A DNA stretch of 39,070 bases from JAHFKM01 sp035655455 (GTDB lineage Archaea; Nanobdellota; Nanobdellia; SCGC-AAA011-G17; GW2011-AR18). The stretch is taken from positions 1 through 39,070 of the forward strand of contig DASRUL010000017.1 in assembly GCA_035655455.1 (NCBI GenBank). The letters run 5' to 3'. A program made the translations under genes and the position numbers. A model generated the notes under the pieces. The model was not told the origin of the DNA and made no database searches. It saw only the letters and a list, made by a program, of their open reading frames with translations. How positions within the stretch are numbered: position 1 is the stretch's first letter; each line of letters starts with the position of its first letter. Shown here one piece after another: positions 29,454-37,109 of this stretch.

Positions 29454-30023
29454 TTATTTTTCTTTTCCAAGTTTTTTGTAGGAGAGCCAGATAATAATTA
29501 AGAGTTCTGCGAGGATAACTATCGGTCTAAGGAATCTGTGGAGACCTCCGAAGCCACGTACGGTTCCGAAGAATAAGATGAAGAGTCCGCCGAGCATGAA
29601 GCCGGTGCCGATCCATTCATTTAAAGGATTTTTTCCTGAAGGGAGGAGGACGCCGAGGCTGATTGCAATGAGCCCCGCGATTGCTGACAGCACAAAGTAG
29701 ATTAAGTCATGGCGTTCGCGTGCGTCTTCGAAAGCAGTGTTGCACATATTGCAGAATGCTTCTTTAGGACATCCTTGATCGTCAAATGTTTTGTAGTCGA
29801 TGTAGCCTTTTTGTGTTTCGCATTCTTTGGTTGTTTTTGGAGCAACACTATCTGGGCATTTTTCTGGAGGTTCTATCTCTAGGGAATGTGGTCGCGGCCC
29901 AAAGGCAGTGCAAAAATGTTCGTAGGTTGGCGTTGGATAAAGCGCGTCGATGCTTGTTGTGACGAAGACGGAGAAGAGGACTGCGACGACGAAGATGATG
30001 AGAATTTTTCTGAGGTCGACCAT
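29454..30023 (-). CDS. Membrane protein with cysteine-rich outer loop, 189 residues
   Basis: An N-terminal helix (KILIIFVVAVLFSVFVTTSI) is followed by a roughly 75-residue outer loop with several cysteines (EHFCTAFGP, EKCPDS, KECETQK, DQGCPKEAFCNMCN), then three more membrane helices (LIYFVLSAIAGLIAISLGVL, GTGFMLGGLFILFFGTVRGF, FLRPIVILAELLIIIWLSYK). The cysteines may form disulfides or bind metal. I know no characterised relative, though this layout recurs in DPANN genomes as far as I recall. TTATATAAT on the minus strand (about 30041-30049) lies 20-25 bases before the ATG. Confidence 0.75.
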   Translation of the reverse strand: MVDLRKILIIFVVAVLFSVFVTTSIDALYPTPTYEHFCTAFGPRPHSLEIEPPEKCPDSVAPKTTKECETQKGYIDYKTFDDQGCPKEAFCNMCNTAFEDARERHDLIYFVLSAIAGLIAISLGVLLPSGKNPLNEWIGTGFMLGGLFILFFGTVRGFGGLHRFLRPIVILAELLIIIWLSYKKLGKEK

Positions 30024-30067
30024 AGCGCGGCTAATGTGGAAGGATTATATAAATGTGTTGGCCTTTT

Positions 30068-30143
30068 GGAATTAAACCTCCAAGAGGAGGTTAGTTCTTA
30101 AAAATTAGAGGGTTTGACTAACGCCCTGCTTTGATAATGTTTT
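30068..30143 (+). other. Structured non-coding stretch with a perfect hairpin
   Basis: A plus-strand TATA-like ATTATATAAAT (30044-30054) is followed about 25 bases later by AACCTCC (30075-30081), AAGA, GGAGGTT (30086-30092), a perfect 7-bp hairpin. Then GTTAGT (about 30090-30095) can pair with ACTAAC (about 30117-30122), and a T-run closes near 30143. This could be a small RNA of about 70 nt or an untranslated leader of the next gene. No RNA family was recognised. Confidence 0.25.
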
Positions 30144-30168
30144 TATAGGTTGCTCACTTTTCAGGAGA

Positions 30169-30219
30169 ATGGTGGAATTTGAGGTTCAGAAGAATGAGGT
30201 TAGGTTAATAAAAAGATGA
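30169..30219 (+). CDS. Putative 16-residue leader peptide
   Basis: ATG at 30169, 21-25 bases after TTTTTATAG (about 30140-30148) and just behind CAGGAG, opens MVEFEVQKNEVRLIKR. Its TGA overlaps the ATG of the next small gene at 30216 (ATGA). The site of first translation is thus this frame, and the 53-residue protein is read by coupling. Compare the leader frame at 1104. Confidence 0.4.
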   Translation: MVEFEVQKNEVRLIKR

Positions 30220-30377
30220 GGATGCAGTTTGTTGAGAGGTGGGCTGAGTTTATGAAGAATAATCCTGTTGAGGCGTGGTCAAATCTGCAGAAGGAGCTAA
30301 TCGACAGTCAGGTTGAGAATGCTGAAAGGATAAAACTGACAAGAGGGCAGGTAAAATATATCAAAAAAATGCGTTAA
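30216..30377 (+). CDS. Small conserved-looking protein, 53 residues
   Basis: It begins MRMQFVERWAEFMKNNPVEA then WSNLQKELIDSQVENAERIK and LTRGQVKYIKKMR. The layout, an aromatic WAEFM helix, a short N-P-x-x-x-W turn, then a long charged helix with L-x-x-x-LIDSQ, matches a small family I have seen repeatedly in DPANN genomes, always of unknown function. It looks like a nucleic-acid or subunit-binding helical hairpin. Coupled by ATGA to the leader frame and located upstream of apgM. Confidence 0.7.
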   Translation: MRMQFVERWAEFMKNNPVEAWSNLQKELIDSQVENAERIKLTRGQVKYIKKMR

Positions 30378-30437
30378 AGTGTTGCGTTCTTCTTCAGCAA
30401 GCAAAATATTAATAAGAGAGAAGCATCTGTTTTTTTT

Positions 30438-31673
30438 ATGAAGGTTTTTGTCGTTCTTGACGGGATTGGCGATCTGCCTTGCCCTTCCCTAAGTGGGAAG
30501 ACCCCTCTTGAGGCTGCGTCTACTCCTCATTTAGACAGCCTCGTAAAAAAGGGAAATCTTGGGTATGTGTATCCTGCGGGAAGGGATGTTGCTCCTGAGA
30601 GTGATGTCGCGGTGACTGCGTTGTTGGGGAACGATTTAAGAAAAGTATACACTGGTCGTGGACCACTGGAGGCGTTTGGTGCAGGGATTCCTTTCAAGCC
30701 TGGAAATTTGGTGTTGAGAACGAATTTTGCGACAGTGAACAGCAAGTTTGTGTTGATGGATAGGAGGGCTGGAAGGACGTTAACGACAAAGGAGGCGGAA
30801 GCATTGGCGAAGACGATCAATAAAGAGGTGGATCTTGAGATAGGATTCAGGTTTGTTCCTACTGTTGAGCATCGCGGTATTCTTGTCCTTGAAGGAAATC
30901 TTTCTGCGAATGTGAGTAATGTTGATCCCGCTTATGAGAGAAAAGGGGTGTTTGGTGTCGCGAGGAGCGGGGAAAAGGACAGGCCCGGGGTGGCGCAGCC
31001 TCTTGATCCGAAGCCTGAGACAAGGAGGAGTGCGCGTTTGGTGAATGAGTTTGTCAGACAGAGTTATGAAATTTTGAAGGATCATCCTGTGAATAAGAAG
31101 AGAATGAGTAACTTTCTTCTTCCTGCGAATATTATGTTGCCGCGGGATGGGGGAACGTGTCTTCCTATATTGGAGAAGAAGGAAGGGTGGACTGCGGTGG
31201 TGAGTATGCCTCTTGAGCGGGGGATTGCGAAAGTGTCAGGAATGCGCGTGGTGAGTCCGGTCTTGCCTCCTGTTACTGGGGATTTGTATGGGCATCTGTA
31301 TAAGACGTTAAAATTAACGATTGCTGCTGGAAGAAAAGTTATTGAAAAGGAAAAGTACGCGAAATATTACGTTCATGTGAAGGAGACGGACATTCCTGGT
31401 CATGATAATAGGCCGAAAGACAAGAAGAGGATGATTGAACTCTTGGATGAGGAGTTTTTTAGTGTTTTGAAGGAGTTGGGATGTGAGATGCTTGTTACTG
31501 GTGATCATAGTACGCCTTGCGGGTTGAAGAGGCACAGCGCTGATCCTGTTCCCTTACTGTGGAATGGTGGCCAGAAAAAGGACAAGACCTTGAGGTTTAC
31601 AGAGAGAGAGGCGTTGAAGGGTGCTCTTGGAAGGATGTATGGAAGGGAGGTCTTGGTGAAGACGGGGTTTTGA
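30438..31673 (+). CDS. apgM: 2,3-bisphosphoglycerate-independent phosphoglycerate mutase, archaeal type
   Basis: 411 residues, family length. It opens MKVFVVLDGIGDLPCPSLSG with the first metal aspartate, has the catalytic serine in PESDVAVTALLGND, RKVYTGRGPLEAFGAG, and near the C-terminus the metal-binding TDIPGHDN and VTGDHSTPCGLKRHSADPVP. It interconverts 3- and 2-phosphoglycerate in glycolysis/gluconeogenesis using two divalent metals. An AT-rich element (AATATTAATAAG, about 30404-30415) serves as promoter. Coding bias (GTT, AAG, TTG) is G-rich like other genes right of 29.4 kb. Confidence 0.95.
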   Translation: MKVFVVLDGIGDLPCPSLSGKTPLEAASTPHLDSLVKKGNLGYVYPAGRDVAPESDVAVTALLGNDLRKVYTGRGPLEAFGAGIPFKPGNLVLRTNFATVNSKFVLMDRRAGRTLTTKEAEALAKTINKEVDLEIGFRFVPTVEHRGILVLEGNLSANVSNVDPAYERKGVFGVARSGEKDRPGVAQPLDPKPETRRSARLVNEFVRQSYEILKDHPVNKKRMSNFLLPANIMLPRDGGTCLPILEKKEGWTAVVSMPLERGIAKVSGMRVVSPVLPPVTGDLYGHLYKTLKLTIAAGRKVIEKEKYAKYYVHVKETDIPGHDNRPKDKKRMIELLDEEFFSVLKELGCEMLVTGDHSTPCGLKRHSADPVPLLWNGGQKKDKTLRFTEREALKGALGRMYGREVLVKTGF

Positions 31674-31716
31674 AGGTTCGAGGAAGCCTTAAATTCTTTC
31701 ACGTGTTGCGTTTCTG

Positions 31717-32337
31717 ATGTCTGATAATGATGCTGTCATTACGTACGAGTCGCTGTACGAGTTGTTGAGGTTGGAGAAATATAGGAAAGAGTTGCAGAAG
31801 CTTGATGGAACCTTCTTTGAGAATGTGGTGAATTATTTGGAGGAGAAAAAAGCGATCCTTCATGCCCAGGAGACGAAAGACAATCTTTTCGCGCAGGAGA
31901 ATTTGGAAAAAACGAAGAAGCAGGTGGAGAACATTCAGAAGATCTTGAAGGAGTTGTATGAGAAGAGGGAAAGTAAGATTGTGCAGCTTGCGTTGTTTTG
32001 TTCGCGGACGAAGAGCAGGTTGCATGATGAGAGCGTTCTTTTAGGTGAGGAAAAAGTGATGTATCACGCGTTGTTGGAGCGGTTGAATAATTTTAGAAAA
32101 ACCATTCAGGATGAGCTTGTGCAGGGAAGAAGGCCAAGGCTTGAGGAACCGAAAGGCATAAAAACTGATCAGAAGGACCCTCCGAAAAGCAGGACTGTGC
32201 GCTTCTTGCAAGCGGTGCCAGAGTTTGTTGGGGAGGATATGAACACCTATGGTCCTTTTGTTCCTGAGGATATCGCGAACCTTCCAGTCAAAGTCTCAGA
32301 GGTCCTGATTAAGAATAATAGGGCAACAGAGTTATGA
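31717..32337 (+). CDS. GINS complex subunit (archaeal Gins51/Gins15 type)
   Basis: 206 residues. The N-terminal A domain is helical (TYESLYELLRLEKYRKELQK, FFENVVNYLEEKKAILHAQE), a charged linker follows, and the C-terminal B domain carries the family motif VRFLQAVPEFVGEDMNTYGP then FVPEDIANLPVKVSEVLI. GINS joins MCM and a RecJ-like protein in the replicative helicase. It heads an operon: its TGA overlaps the ATG of the L44e gene (ATGA). A replisome gene beside ribosomal genes is a known archaeal arrangement. Confidence 0.92.
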   Translation: MSDNDAVITYESLYELLRLEKYRKELQKLDGTFFENVVNYLEEKKAILHAQETKDNLFAQENLEKTKKQVENIQKILKELYEKRESKIVQLALFCSRTKSRLHDESVLLGEEKVMYHALLERLNNFRKTIQDELVQGRRPRLEEPKGIKTDQKDPPKSRTVRFLQAVPEFVGEDMNTYGPFVPEDIANLPVKVSEVLIKNNRATEL

Positions 32338-32648
32338 AAATTCCGAAAACGCAGAAAAAGTATTGTCCTTGGTGTAACAAGGCGACTGAGCATAAGGTGG
32401 ATCAGTACAAGTCTGCGGGAAAGAGAGGCAGCTTAAGTCATGGTTCAATAATGAGGGCGAAGCTGCGGGGTCAGGGTCGTGGTGCTGGGAACAAGGGGAA
32501 GTGGGGATCGAAGCCTGCGATCAGCAAGTTTAAGCGCACAGGCGCGAAGATCAGCAAGAAGACGACGTTAAGGTTCGCCTGTAAGGAATGTAAGAAAACA
32601 ATTCAGCAAAATCAAGGGTTCAGGGCGAAGAAGGTGGAGTTCATATGA
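32334..32648 (+). CDS. rpl44e: Large-subunit ribosomal protein eL42 (L44e)
   Basis: 104 residues. MKIPKTQKKYCPWCNKATEH opens with the first CxxC; the second (FACKECKK) completes a zinc ribbon. The basic middle (SHGSIMRAKLRGQGRGAGNK) binds 23S rRNA near the E site, as in L44e. Overlaps GINS by ATGA upstream and S27e by ATGA downstream. Confidence 0.97.
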   Translation: MKIPKTQKKYCPWCNKATEHKVDQYKSAGKRGSLSHGSIMRAKLRGQGRGAGNKGKWGSKPAISKFKRTGAKISKKTTLRFACKECKKTIQQNQGFRAKKVEFI

Positions 32649-32821
32649 AACAAACAAAGAGCAAATTTGTCAAGGTGAAGTGTGAGAAATGCAAGAATGA
32701 GCAGGTTGTTTTTGAGAAGGCGAGTACGCAGATTCTTTGTCTTGTGTGTAATGAGGTGCTTGCTGAGCCTACTGGTGGAAAGGCGAAGATTAAGGTTCAG
32801 GTCTTGGAAAAGTTTGAGTGA
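32645..32821 (+). CDS. rps27e: Small-subunit ribosomal protein eS27 (S27e)
   Basis: 58 residues beginning MKQTKSKFVKVKCEKCKNEQ with two CxxC pairs (CEKC and CLVC) forming a zinc finger, and ending in IKVQVLEKFE. Length and motif match archaeal S27e. The ATG overlaps the L44e stop. A promoter for aIF2-alpha (ACTTATAAAG, about 32857-32866) follows. Confidence 0.96.
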   Translation: MKQTKSKFVKVKCEKCKNEQVVFEKASTQILCLVCNEVLAEPTGGKAKIKVQVLEKFE

Positions 32822-32885
32822 GTTTTCTTAAAAGTAAATATGTTCAAAAAACAACACTTATAAAGATGATCCCTCTTTAGGCTGA

Positions 32886-33665
32886 ATGCTCTTTAAGAAG
32901 AAAGGTGTTCCTGAAGTTGGCGAGATTGTTCTTTGCACGGTGAAGAAGATTTTGTACCATTCTGTTTTTGTCAGCATCGACGAGTATGAAAACAAGGATG
33001 GAATGATTCACATCTCTGAGATTGCTCCGGGAAGGATCAGGAATTTGAGAGATTACGTGAAAGAGGATAAGAGGATTGTGTGTAAGGTGTTGGATATTAA
33101 TAGGGAAACGAGAAACATTGATCTTTCATTGAGGCGTGTTCCGTCAACGGAGATGGTGCAGAAGCTTACAAATTATAAGCAGGAGGAAAAGGCTGAAAAG
33201 TTGTTGGTGACGTTGGGAAAGCGGTTCAACAAAGATCTAAAGCAGATGTACGAACTTGTGGGAGCGAGAGCTATTGAAAAGCACGGAAGCCTGTACGCTT
33301 TTTTCAATGATGTGAGCGTGAGAGGGAAGAAGGCTGTTGAGGGGTTGGAGCTTGCTAAAGAGGTAAATGATGCGTTGTGCGCATTGGCTGCGGAGAAGAT
33401 CAAGCCTGTTGAGATAAAGCTTAGTGGGACGATTGTTCTGAAGACTTTTGCTGAGGATGGAATTGTGAAGATTAAAAAAATTCTTGCTGACTTTGAGAAT
33501 GAGGGGTTAAGTCTTCACTATCTTGGAGCTCCGAATTATAAGGTGGAGATTGTTTCTCAAGATTACAAGACTGCGGAGACAAAGTTGAGAAAGATTCTTG
33601 ACAAGGCCTTGGAGACAGGAAAGAATCTTGGTGTTGGAGTGGAATTTGTGAAACATGCCAGCTAA
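32886..33665 (+). CDS. eif2a: Translation initiation factor aIF2, alpha subunit
   Basis: 259 residues. An N-terminal S1 domain (VGEIVLCTVKKILYHSVFVS, DGMIHISEIAPGRIRNLRDY) is followed by a helical middle and a C-terminal alpha-beta domain (IVKIKKILADFENEGLSLHY) that binds the gamma subunit. The trimeric factor delivers the initiator tRNA to the ribosome, the same tRNA that is intron-rich here at 22.2 kb. TATA ACTTATAAAG lies 20-25 bases before the ATG. Its end overlaps the Nop10 gene by 11 bases. Confidence 0.96.
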   Translation: MLFKKKGVPEVGEIVLCTVKKILYHSVFVSIDEYENKDGMIHISEIAPGRIRNLRDYVKEDKRIVCKVLDINRETRNIDLSLRRVPSTEMVQKLTNYKQEEKAEKLLVTLGKRFNKDLKQMYELVGARAIEKHGSLYAFFNDVSVRGKKAVEGLELAKEVNDALCALAAEKIKPVEIKLSGTIVLKTFAEDGIVKIKKILADFENEGLSLHYLGAPNYKVEIVSQDYKTAETKLRKILDKALETGKNLGVGVEFVKHAS

Positions 33666-33825
33666 GCAAATCCTTAAATGTTCCTTTTGTGAGGTATACA
33701 CGCTTCTTAAAAATTGTAAATCTTGTGGTGCCGAGACAGTTATTCCGAAGCCTGCGCGTTGGAGCCCTGTGGATAGATATAGCAGGTATAGGTTGGTGTA
33801 CAAGCAGAAACAGGCAGAAGCTTAA
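33655..33825 (+). CDS. nop10: H/ACA ribonucleoprotein protein Nop10
   Basis: 56 residues: MPAKQILKCSFCEVYTLLKN then CKSCGAETVIPKPARWSPVD and RYSRYRLVYK. Two CxxC pairs make the zinc ribbon, and the P-x-R-x-S-P-x-D-x-Y/Y segment is the Cbf5-binding linear motif. Nop10 supports the pseudouridine synthase Cbf5, which in Crenarchaeota is the classic gene with a BHB intron. It starts inside the end of the aIF2-alpha gene, a common archaeal pairing. Confidence 0.96.
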   Translation: MPAKQILKCSFCEVYTLLKNCKSCGAETVIPKPARWSPVDRYSRYRLVYKQKQAEA

Positions 33826-34041
33826 GAGGGGAGTTTCTTAGGAGAGTAAGAGTTTAGATTTACTAATGCAGATATTCAGATAAATACCTTTAAAATGGAA
33901 ATTTAAGTAAAAAGAATGGTTTTTGATGTTGCTGTTTGTAGTAAAATCTGACATTTAAGGAAGATTATTGAATATGAAAGAAAAATAATATCTGAAGAGG
34001 CATGACAAGGTATATAAGGGTAGAATGTCAGAAGGGGTTTT

Positions 34042-34812
34042 ATGGGAGACGATCTTCTTATCAAAGTGTTCAAGAAGCCAAGGCTAAAGAAAGCGATTGT
34101 TATTCAGGGTCTTCCCGGGATGGGGAGTGTCGGCAAGATCGCGGTGGATTTCTTGGTGAGCGCGACGAAGGCTAAAAAAATTGCGGAGATCAGGTCGTAT
34201 CTGCTTCCGAGTTACGCGTTTGTTAATAAGGAGAATGTTTTGGATGTTCCGAAAATTGAGGTGTATCATAAGAAATCTAAAGGGAAGGACTTGCTCTTCG
34301 CGTCCGGGGAGGCGCAGCCTTCTGATGATCATGCGTGTTACGTGTTTTCTGAGCAGCTCCTTAGGTATTACCTCCAGAATGAGGTGTGTGAGATTATTAC
34401 GCTTGGAGGCATTGGGCTGGAGCATATTCCGAAGACGCCAATGCTCTATCTTACTGGCACTGATCCGAGGGTTGTGATGAGGTACAAGACGCAGGAGACG
34501 CAGCTGGCGTCAGAAGCCTTGCTTGGCCCGATCTTGGGATTGACAGGGATTTTGGGTCCTCTTGCGAAAGTGAGGAACATTCCTTGCTTGACGATTCTTG
34601 TGGAGACGTTAGGAATTCCCGGCTATTTTGGTGCGCGGGGTGCGCGGGAAATTATTCAGTTGTTGAACAAGAAGATTGGGCTGCGTATTGATATTTCTGC
34701 TCTTGACAAGGAAGCGAAGTTGTTTGAGAAGGAGATGAAGTCTGTGCTTGAGCCGGCGTTTGAGGAAGAGCGTCTTCCAAGGTCAAGGGAGGTGACGAAT
34801 TATATTGGGTGA
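34042..34812 (+). CDS. PAC2-family protein (proteasome-assembly-chaperone-like)
   Basis: 256 residues. Opening KKAIVIQGLPGMGSVGKIAV, then LLPSYAFVNKENVLDVPKIE, the strand EIITLGGIGLEHIPKTPMLY and GPILGLTGILGPLAKVRNIP fit the archaeal PAC2 (DUF75/COG1938-COG2047) pattern. Relatives of PAC1/PAC2 help build 20S proteasomes; whether archaeal members do so is not settled. AGGTATATAAGG (about 34010-34021) is a TATA box about 25 bases before the ATG. The 216-base gap behind Nop10 has no gene I can support. Confidence 0.85.
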   Translation: MGDDLLIKVFKKPRLKKAIVIQGLPGMGSVGKIAVDFLVSATKAKKIAEIRSYLLPSYAFVNKENVLDVPKIEVYHKKSKGKDLLFASGEAQPSDDHACYVFSEQLLRYYLQNEVCEIITLGGIGLEHIPKTPMLYLTGTDPRVVMRYKTQETQLASEALLGPILGLTGILGPLAKVRNIPCLTILVETLGIPGYFGARGAREIIQLLNKKIGLRIDISALDKEAKLFEKEMKSVLEPAFEEERLPRSREVTNYIG

Positions 34813-34814
34813 TG

Positions 34815-36050
34815 TCAAAAGTCGAATAACGCTTTTTGTTTTTTGTCGGTTATTTTAAGATTGTCGAGGAGTATTTCTCCATACACCCCATCATAGCCTG
34901 GTTTGATCTGTAATTTATTTTCTCTGTTTAGGAGGATTATTCTGGAGAGTTTGGGATGGATTATTTTTTTAAATTCTTCTTCTGATACTTTTAATAAAAT
35001 ATCATACTCGTTTTTGAAATTTTTTATTAAAGTTTCATAAATAGTTTGTACTTTTTTAGAAGTGAGCGATTTGGTTCCGTAAGTTGCCGCGATCAATTCA
35101 TGCAAGGGCAAAACTTCTTTGTAGTGAGGAACATTTTTTGGTTGTTCTCTGTCTGCCAATTCCTCTATTCTATATTCTACCCCTATTGTTAATGATTTAT
35201 TGCATTTAGGACAAATTCCATTTAATTTTCTAGATTCTTCTGAGGATAAAGTGACGTTACAATTTCTGTGGCCATCGTAATGGTATTTTCCATATTCTGG
35301 ATTTGTTTCTATAGTTCCTTTTAATCCTTCTCCAATTCTAATTGCATTTATTATATTTTTGTAAGTCAATTTGTTCAAGTCGAAGATGGTTGCTTCTCTT
35401 CCTAGGCGAGAAGGGTGTGAGGAATGTGGATCTGAAAAAGAGACTAAGTTATATTTGTCTAGTTTAGAGATTCTTCTGTTCATTTTTACATCTGAAGAGA
35501 GTCCTGTCTCGATTGCGTGAATGTATTTTGCTCTGTCTAAAAAGCATTCTTCTACAGAGTCAAATCCAGATTTAGATCCGAAAATTGAGAACCAAGAAGT
35601 CCATGCGTGGGCGGGAATGATCTCTATCTCTGTACTTATTGATCGCACAAAATCAACAAATTCTATGCTCGACATACCAAAAATTGGCCTGCCGTCGTAG
35701 TCTATTCTACCTTTTTTCAAGAGTCCGTCTGTGAATTGGTTTACGACTTCTTTATTTGGGAGTAGCACGACATGATGGATTCTTCTTCCTTTTCCTTCTT
35801 GGGTATAGATCAAGGATAGTTCTGTGGTCCAGATAAAAGGGAAGTGTGTTTTTGTCCAGAGGATCCCGTTTTCGCCTTCTGTGAGTTTTTGGTCTATTTC
35901 TTTTCTCCATAAAGGATGTTGGCAGTCTCCGGTTCCGAGAAGGTGCAATCCTTTTATTCTTGCGTTTCTTTCTAAATCCTCTAGGGTTGTCGTCTTGCTA
36001 CACGCCTGCGCGTATCTCCCGTGAATGTGCAGGTCTCCGATAAATTCCAT
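34815..36050 (-). CDS. EndoQ-like PHP-domain endonuclease
   Basis: 411 residues. The PHP metal-binding start GDLHIHGRYAQACSK, then GTGDCQHPLWRKEI, IEIIPAHAWTSWFSIFGSKS, ETGLSSDVKMNRRISKLDKY and SDPHSSHPSRLGREATIF form the family core, and a zinc-ribbon region follows (CNVTLSSE... CPKC). It matches the TIGR00375 group that includes Pyrococcus EndoQ, which nicks 5' of hypoxanthine, uracil and abasic sites. Ends 2 bases from the PAC2 stop. The sequence is AT-richer with weaker G-skew than its neighbours, so transfer is possible. Confidence 0.88.
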   Translation of the reverse strand: MEFIGDLHIHGRYAQACSKTTTLEDLERNARIKGLHLLGTGDCQHPLWRKEIDQKLTEGENGILWTKTHFPFIWTTELSLIYTQEGKGRRIHHVVLLPNKEVVNQFTDGLLKKGRIDYDGRPIFGMSSIEFVDFVRSISTEIEIIPAHAWTSWFSIFGSKSGFDSVEECFLDRAKYIHAIETGLSSDVKMNRRISKLDKYNLVSFSDPHSSHPSRLGREATIFDLNKLTYKNIINAIRIGEGLKGTIETNPEYGKYHYDGHRNCNVTLSSEESRKLNGICPKCNKSLTIGVEYRIEELADREQPKNVPHYKEVLPLHELIAATYGTKSLTSKKVQTIYETLIKNFKNEYDILLKVSEEEFKKIIHPKLSRIILLNRENKLQIKPGYDGVYGEILLDNLKITDKKQKALFDF

Positions 36051-36100
36051 GGAGTGGTGTTAGAGAACGCTTGTTTAAAAAGATTTATCTTTAAAAATGT

Positions 36101-37060
36101 TTACGCCGCATTCTTTACCGTTATTTTTGTGGAAATGGTGTTTTTGTAAACATAATCAAGCTCAATGGTTGGGCTTCTGGTGAACGTCGTTTCTTGTTCT
36201 TGGTTGGTGTCTATCTTACAGGTGATAGTTGTTTTTCCTTGGATGAGGCTGACCTCGCCTTTGTTCGAATTCTTGAGTGCTGGGCAGGTGATGCTTGGCC
36301 TGTTGTCTGGGAAAGAGACAGCGACGTTGAGCTTATTTTTTGTGTCAGTTTTTTCCAGGCATTGGGCGTTTTGTTGGATAAAAGATGGTGGATACACATC
36401 TCCTTTTCCAACGTTCTCGATGGTCATGATAAAGGAAATTTCGTTCTTGCCCGTGGGTCGTTGGGTGAGGGAGGTTATTTGAACTGGTGCCGCTGAGGAT
36501 CCTGCTAATAATTTTGGGTTGTCTATTTTGCATTTTGCTGTTTGTTCTCCGCGTCTTGTTGCTTCTTTTCTGAGGCAGAGGTTGGTGGTTGCGCCGGTCT
36601 GATAAGTTGAGCAGACGTTAACGCCAAGGTCGTACACCTGGTCCACGGGAATGTCATCTTTGAAGTTTGCGGGAAAAGACAATGCTGTTTGTCCTCCTGA
36701 AAGTTTCTTTTCTTGTTCTTTTCTGATCTTGTCTACAGGTTCAATGTTTTTGAGTGAGGCTGGGTTGATGGAGAAGGATCTGTAGTCGATGCCTATAAGG
36801 GTTGCGAGGATTTCGTTTTCTTTGACCGTGTGTTCTCCTTTGTTTTCGAGATTCACATTGATTTGGAAGTCCTCGAGGCCTGCGTCTAAGACCTCATTCT
36901 CTTTTCCAGAGGTTACCTCTAGGGCTGGAACGATGCCTTCTTTTCCCCCGATGAATCCTGTTTTTAGTTGCGGTTCTTTATCGTTTTTTTTGCAGCCTGC
37001 GAGAATGAGCAAAGAAAGTAAAAGTCCAAGAATAAGATAAGTTCCAACACGTCTTTTCAT
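36101..37060 (-). CDS. Secreted lipoprotein, family unknown (copy 1)
   Basis: 319 residues. The signal peptide MKRRVGTYLILGLLLSLLIL ends in the lipobox AGC, with Cys22-Cys23 region KKND following; lipidation would anchor it on the outer membrane face. The mature part is beta-rich and probably two immunoglobulin-like domains: first EVLDAGLEDFQINVNLENKG, second PVQITSLTQRPTGKNEISFI then MTIENVGKGDVYPPSF. A set of cysteines (CSTYQ, CLRK, CKID, CLEK, CPALK, CKID) could form disulfides. One of three neighbours of similar build. Confidence 0.75.
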   Translation of the reverse strand: MKRRVGTYLILGLLLSLLILAGCKKNDKEPQLKTGFIGGKEGIVPALEVTSGKENEVLDAGLEDFQINVNLENKGEHTVKENEILATLIGIDYRSFSINPASLKNIEPVDKIRKEQEKKLSGGQTALSFPANFKDDIPVDQVYDLGVNVCSTYQTGATTNLCLRKEATRRGEQTAKCKIDNPKLLAGSSAAPVQITSLTQRPTGKNEISFIMTIENVGKGDVYPPSFIQQNAQCLEKTDTKNKLNVAVSFPDNRPSITCPALKNSNKGEVSLIQGKTTITCKIDTNQEQETTFTRSPTIELDYVYKNTISTKITVKNAA

Positions 37061-37109
37061 GAGAGTTCACGACTGTTTGGCAAGTAGATCTTAATAACCT
37101 TTTCGTTTG

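Larger units (their letters stand above)
29200..29460. other. Strand-composition switch, candidate replication origin
   Basis: Left of here the plus strand is C-rich whichever strand codes; right of here it is G-rich. Hand counts: plus gene 2701-2820, C 41 and G 25; minus gene 21601-21660, C 21 and G 10; plus gene 30541-30720, C 26 and G 61; minus gene 38401-38460, C 10 and G 17. The switch falls in this AT-rich, poorly coding gap, which holds the palindrome at 29249, two spaced GGCCGATT repeats and an AT-rich tract near 29441-29465. A change from C-excess to G-excess marks an origin in most prokaryotes. No orc1/cdc6 gene is in view. Confidence 0.5.

Noticed and set aside
29234..29470. A 78-codon minus-strand frame between trmB and the membrane-protein gene
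   Set aside because: It has no ATG, its TTG lies inside the upstream gene's end and ahead of the only TATA-like element, and its stop falls in the trmB TATA box. The peptide looks plausible, so it is not excluded.
33826..34041. A C/D-box small RNA (TTGATGTT and ATCTGAC, about 33918-33952)
   Set aside because: Boxes are off-consensus and too close together, with no internal boxes.
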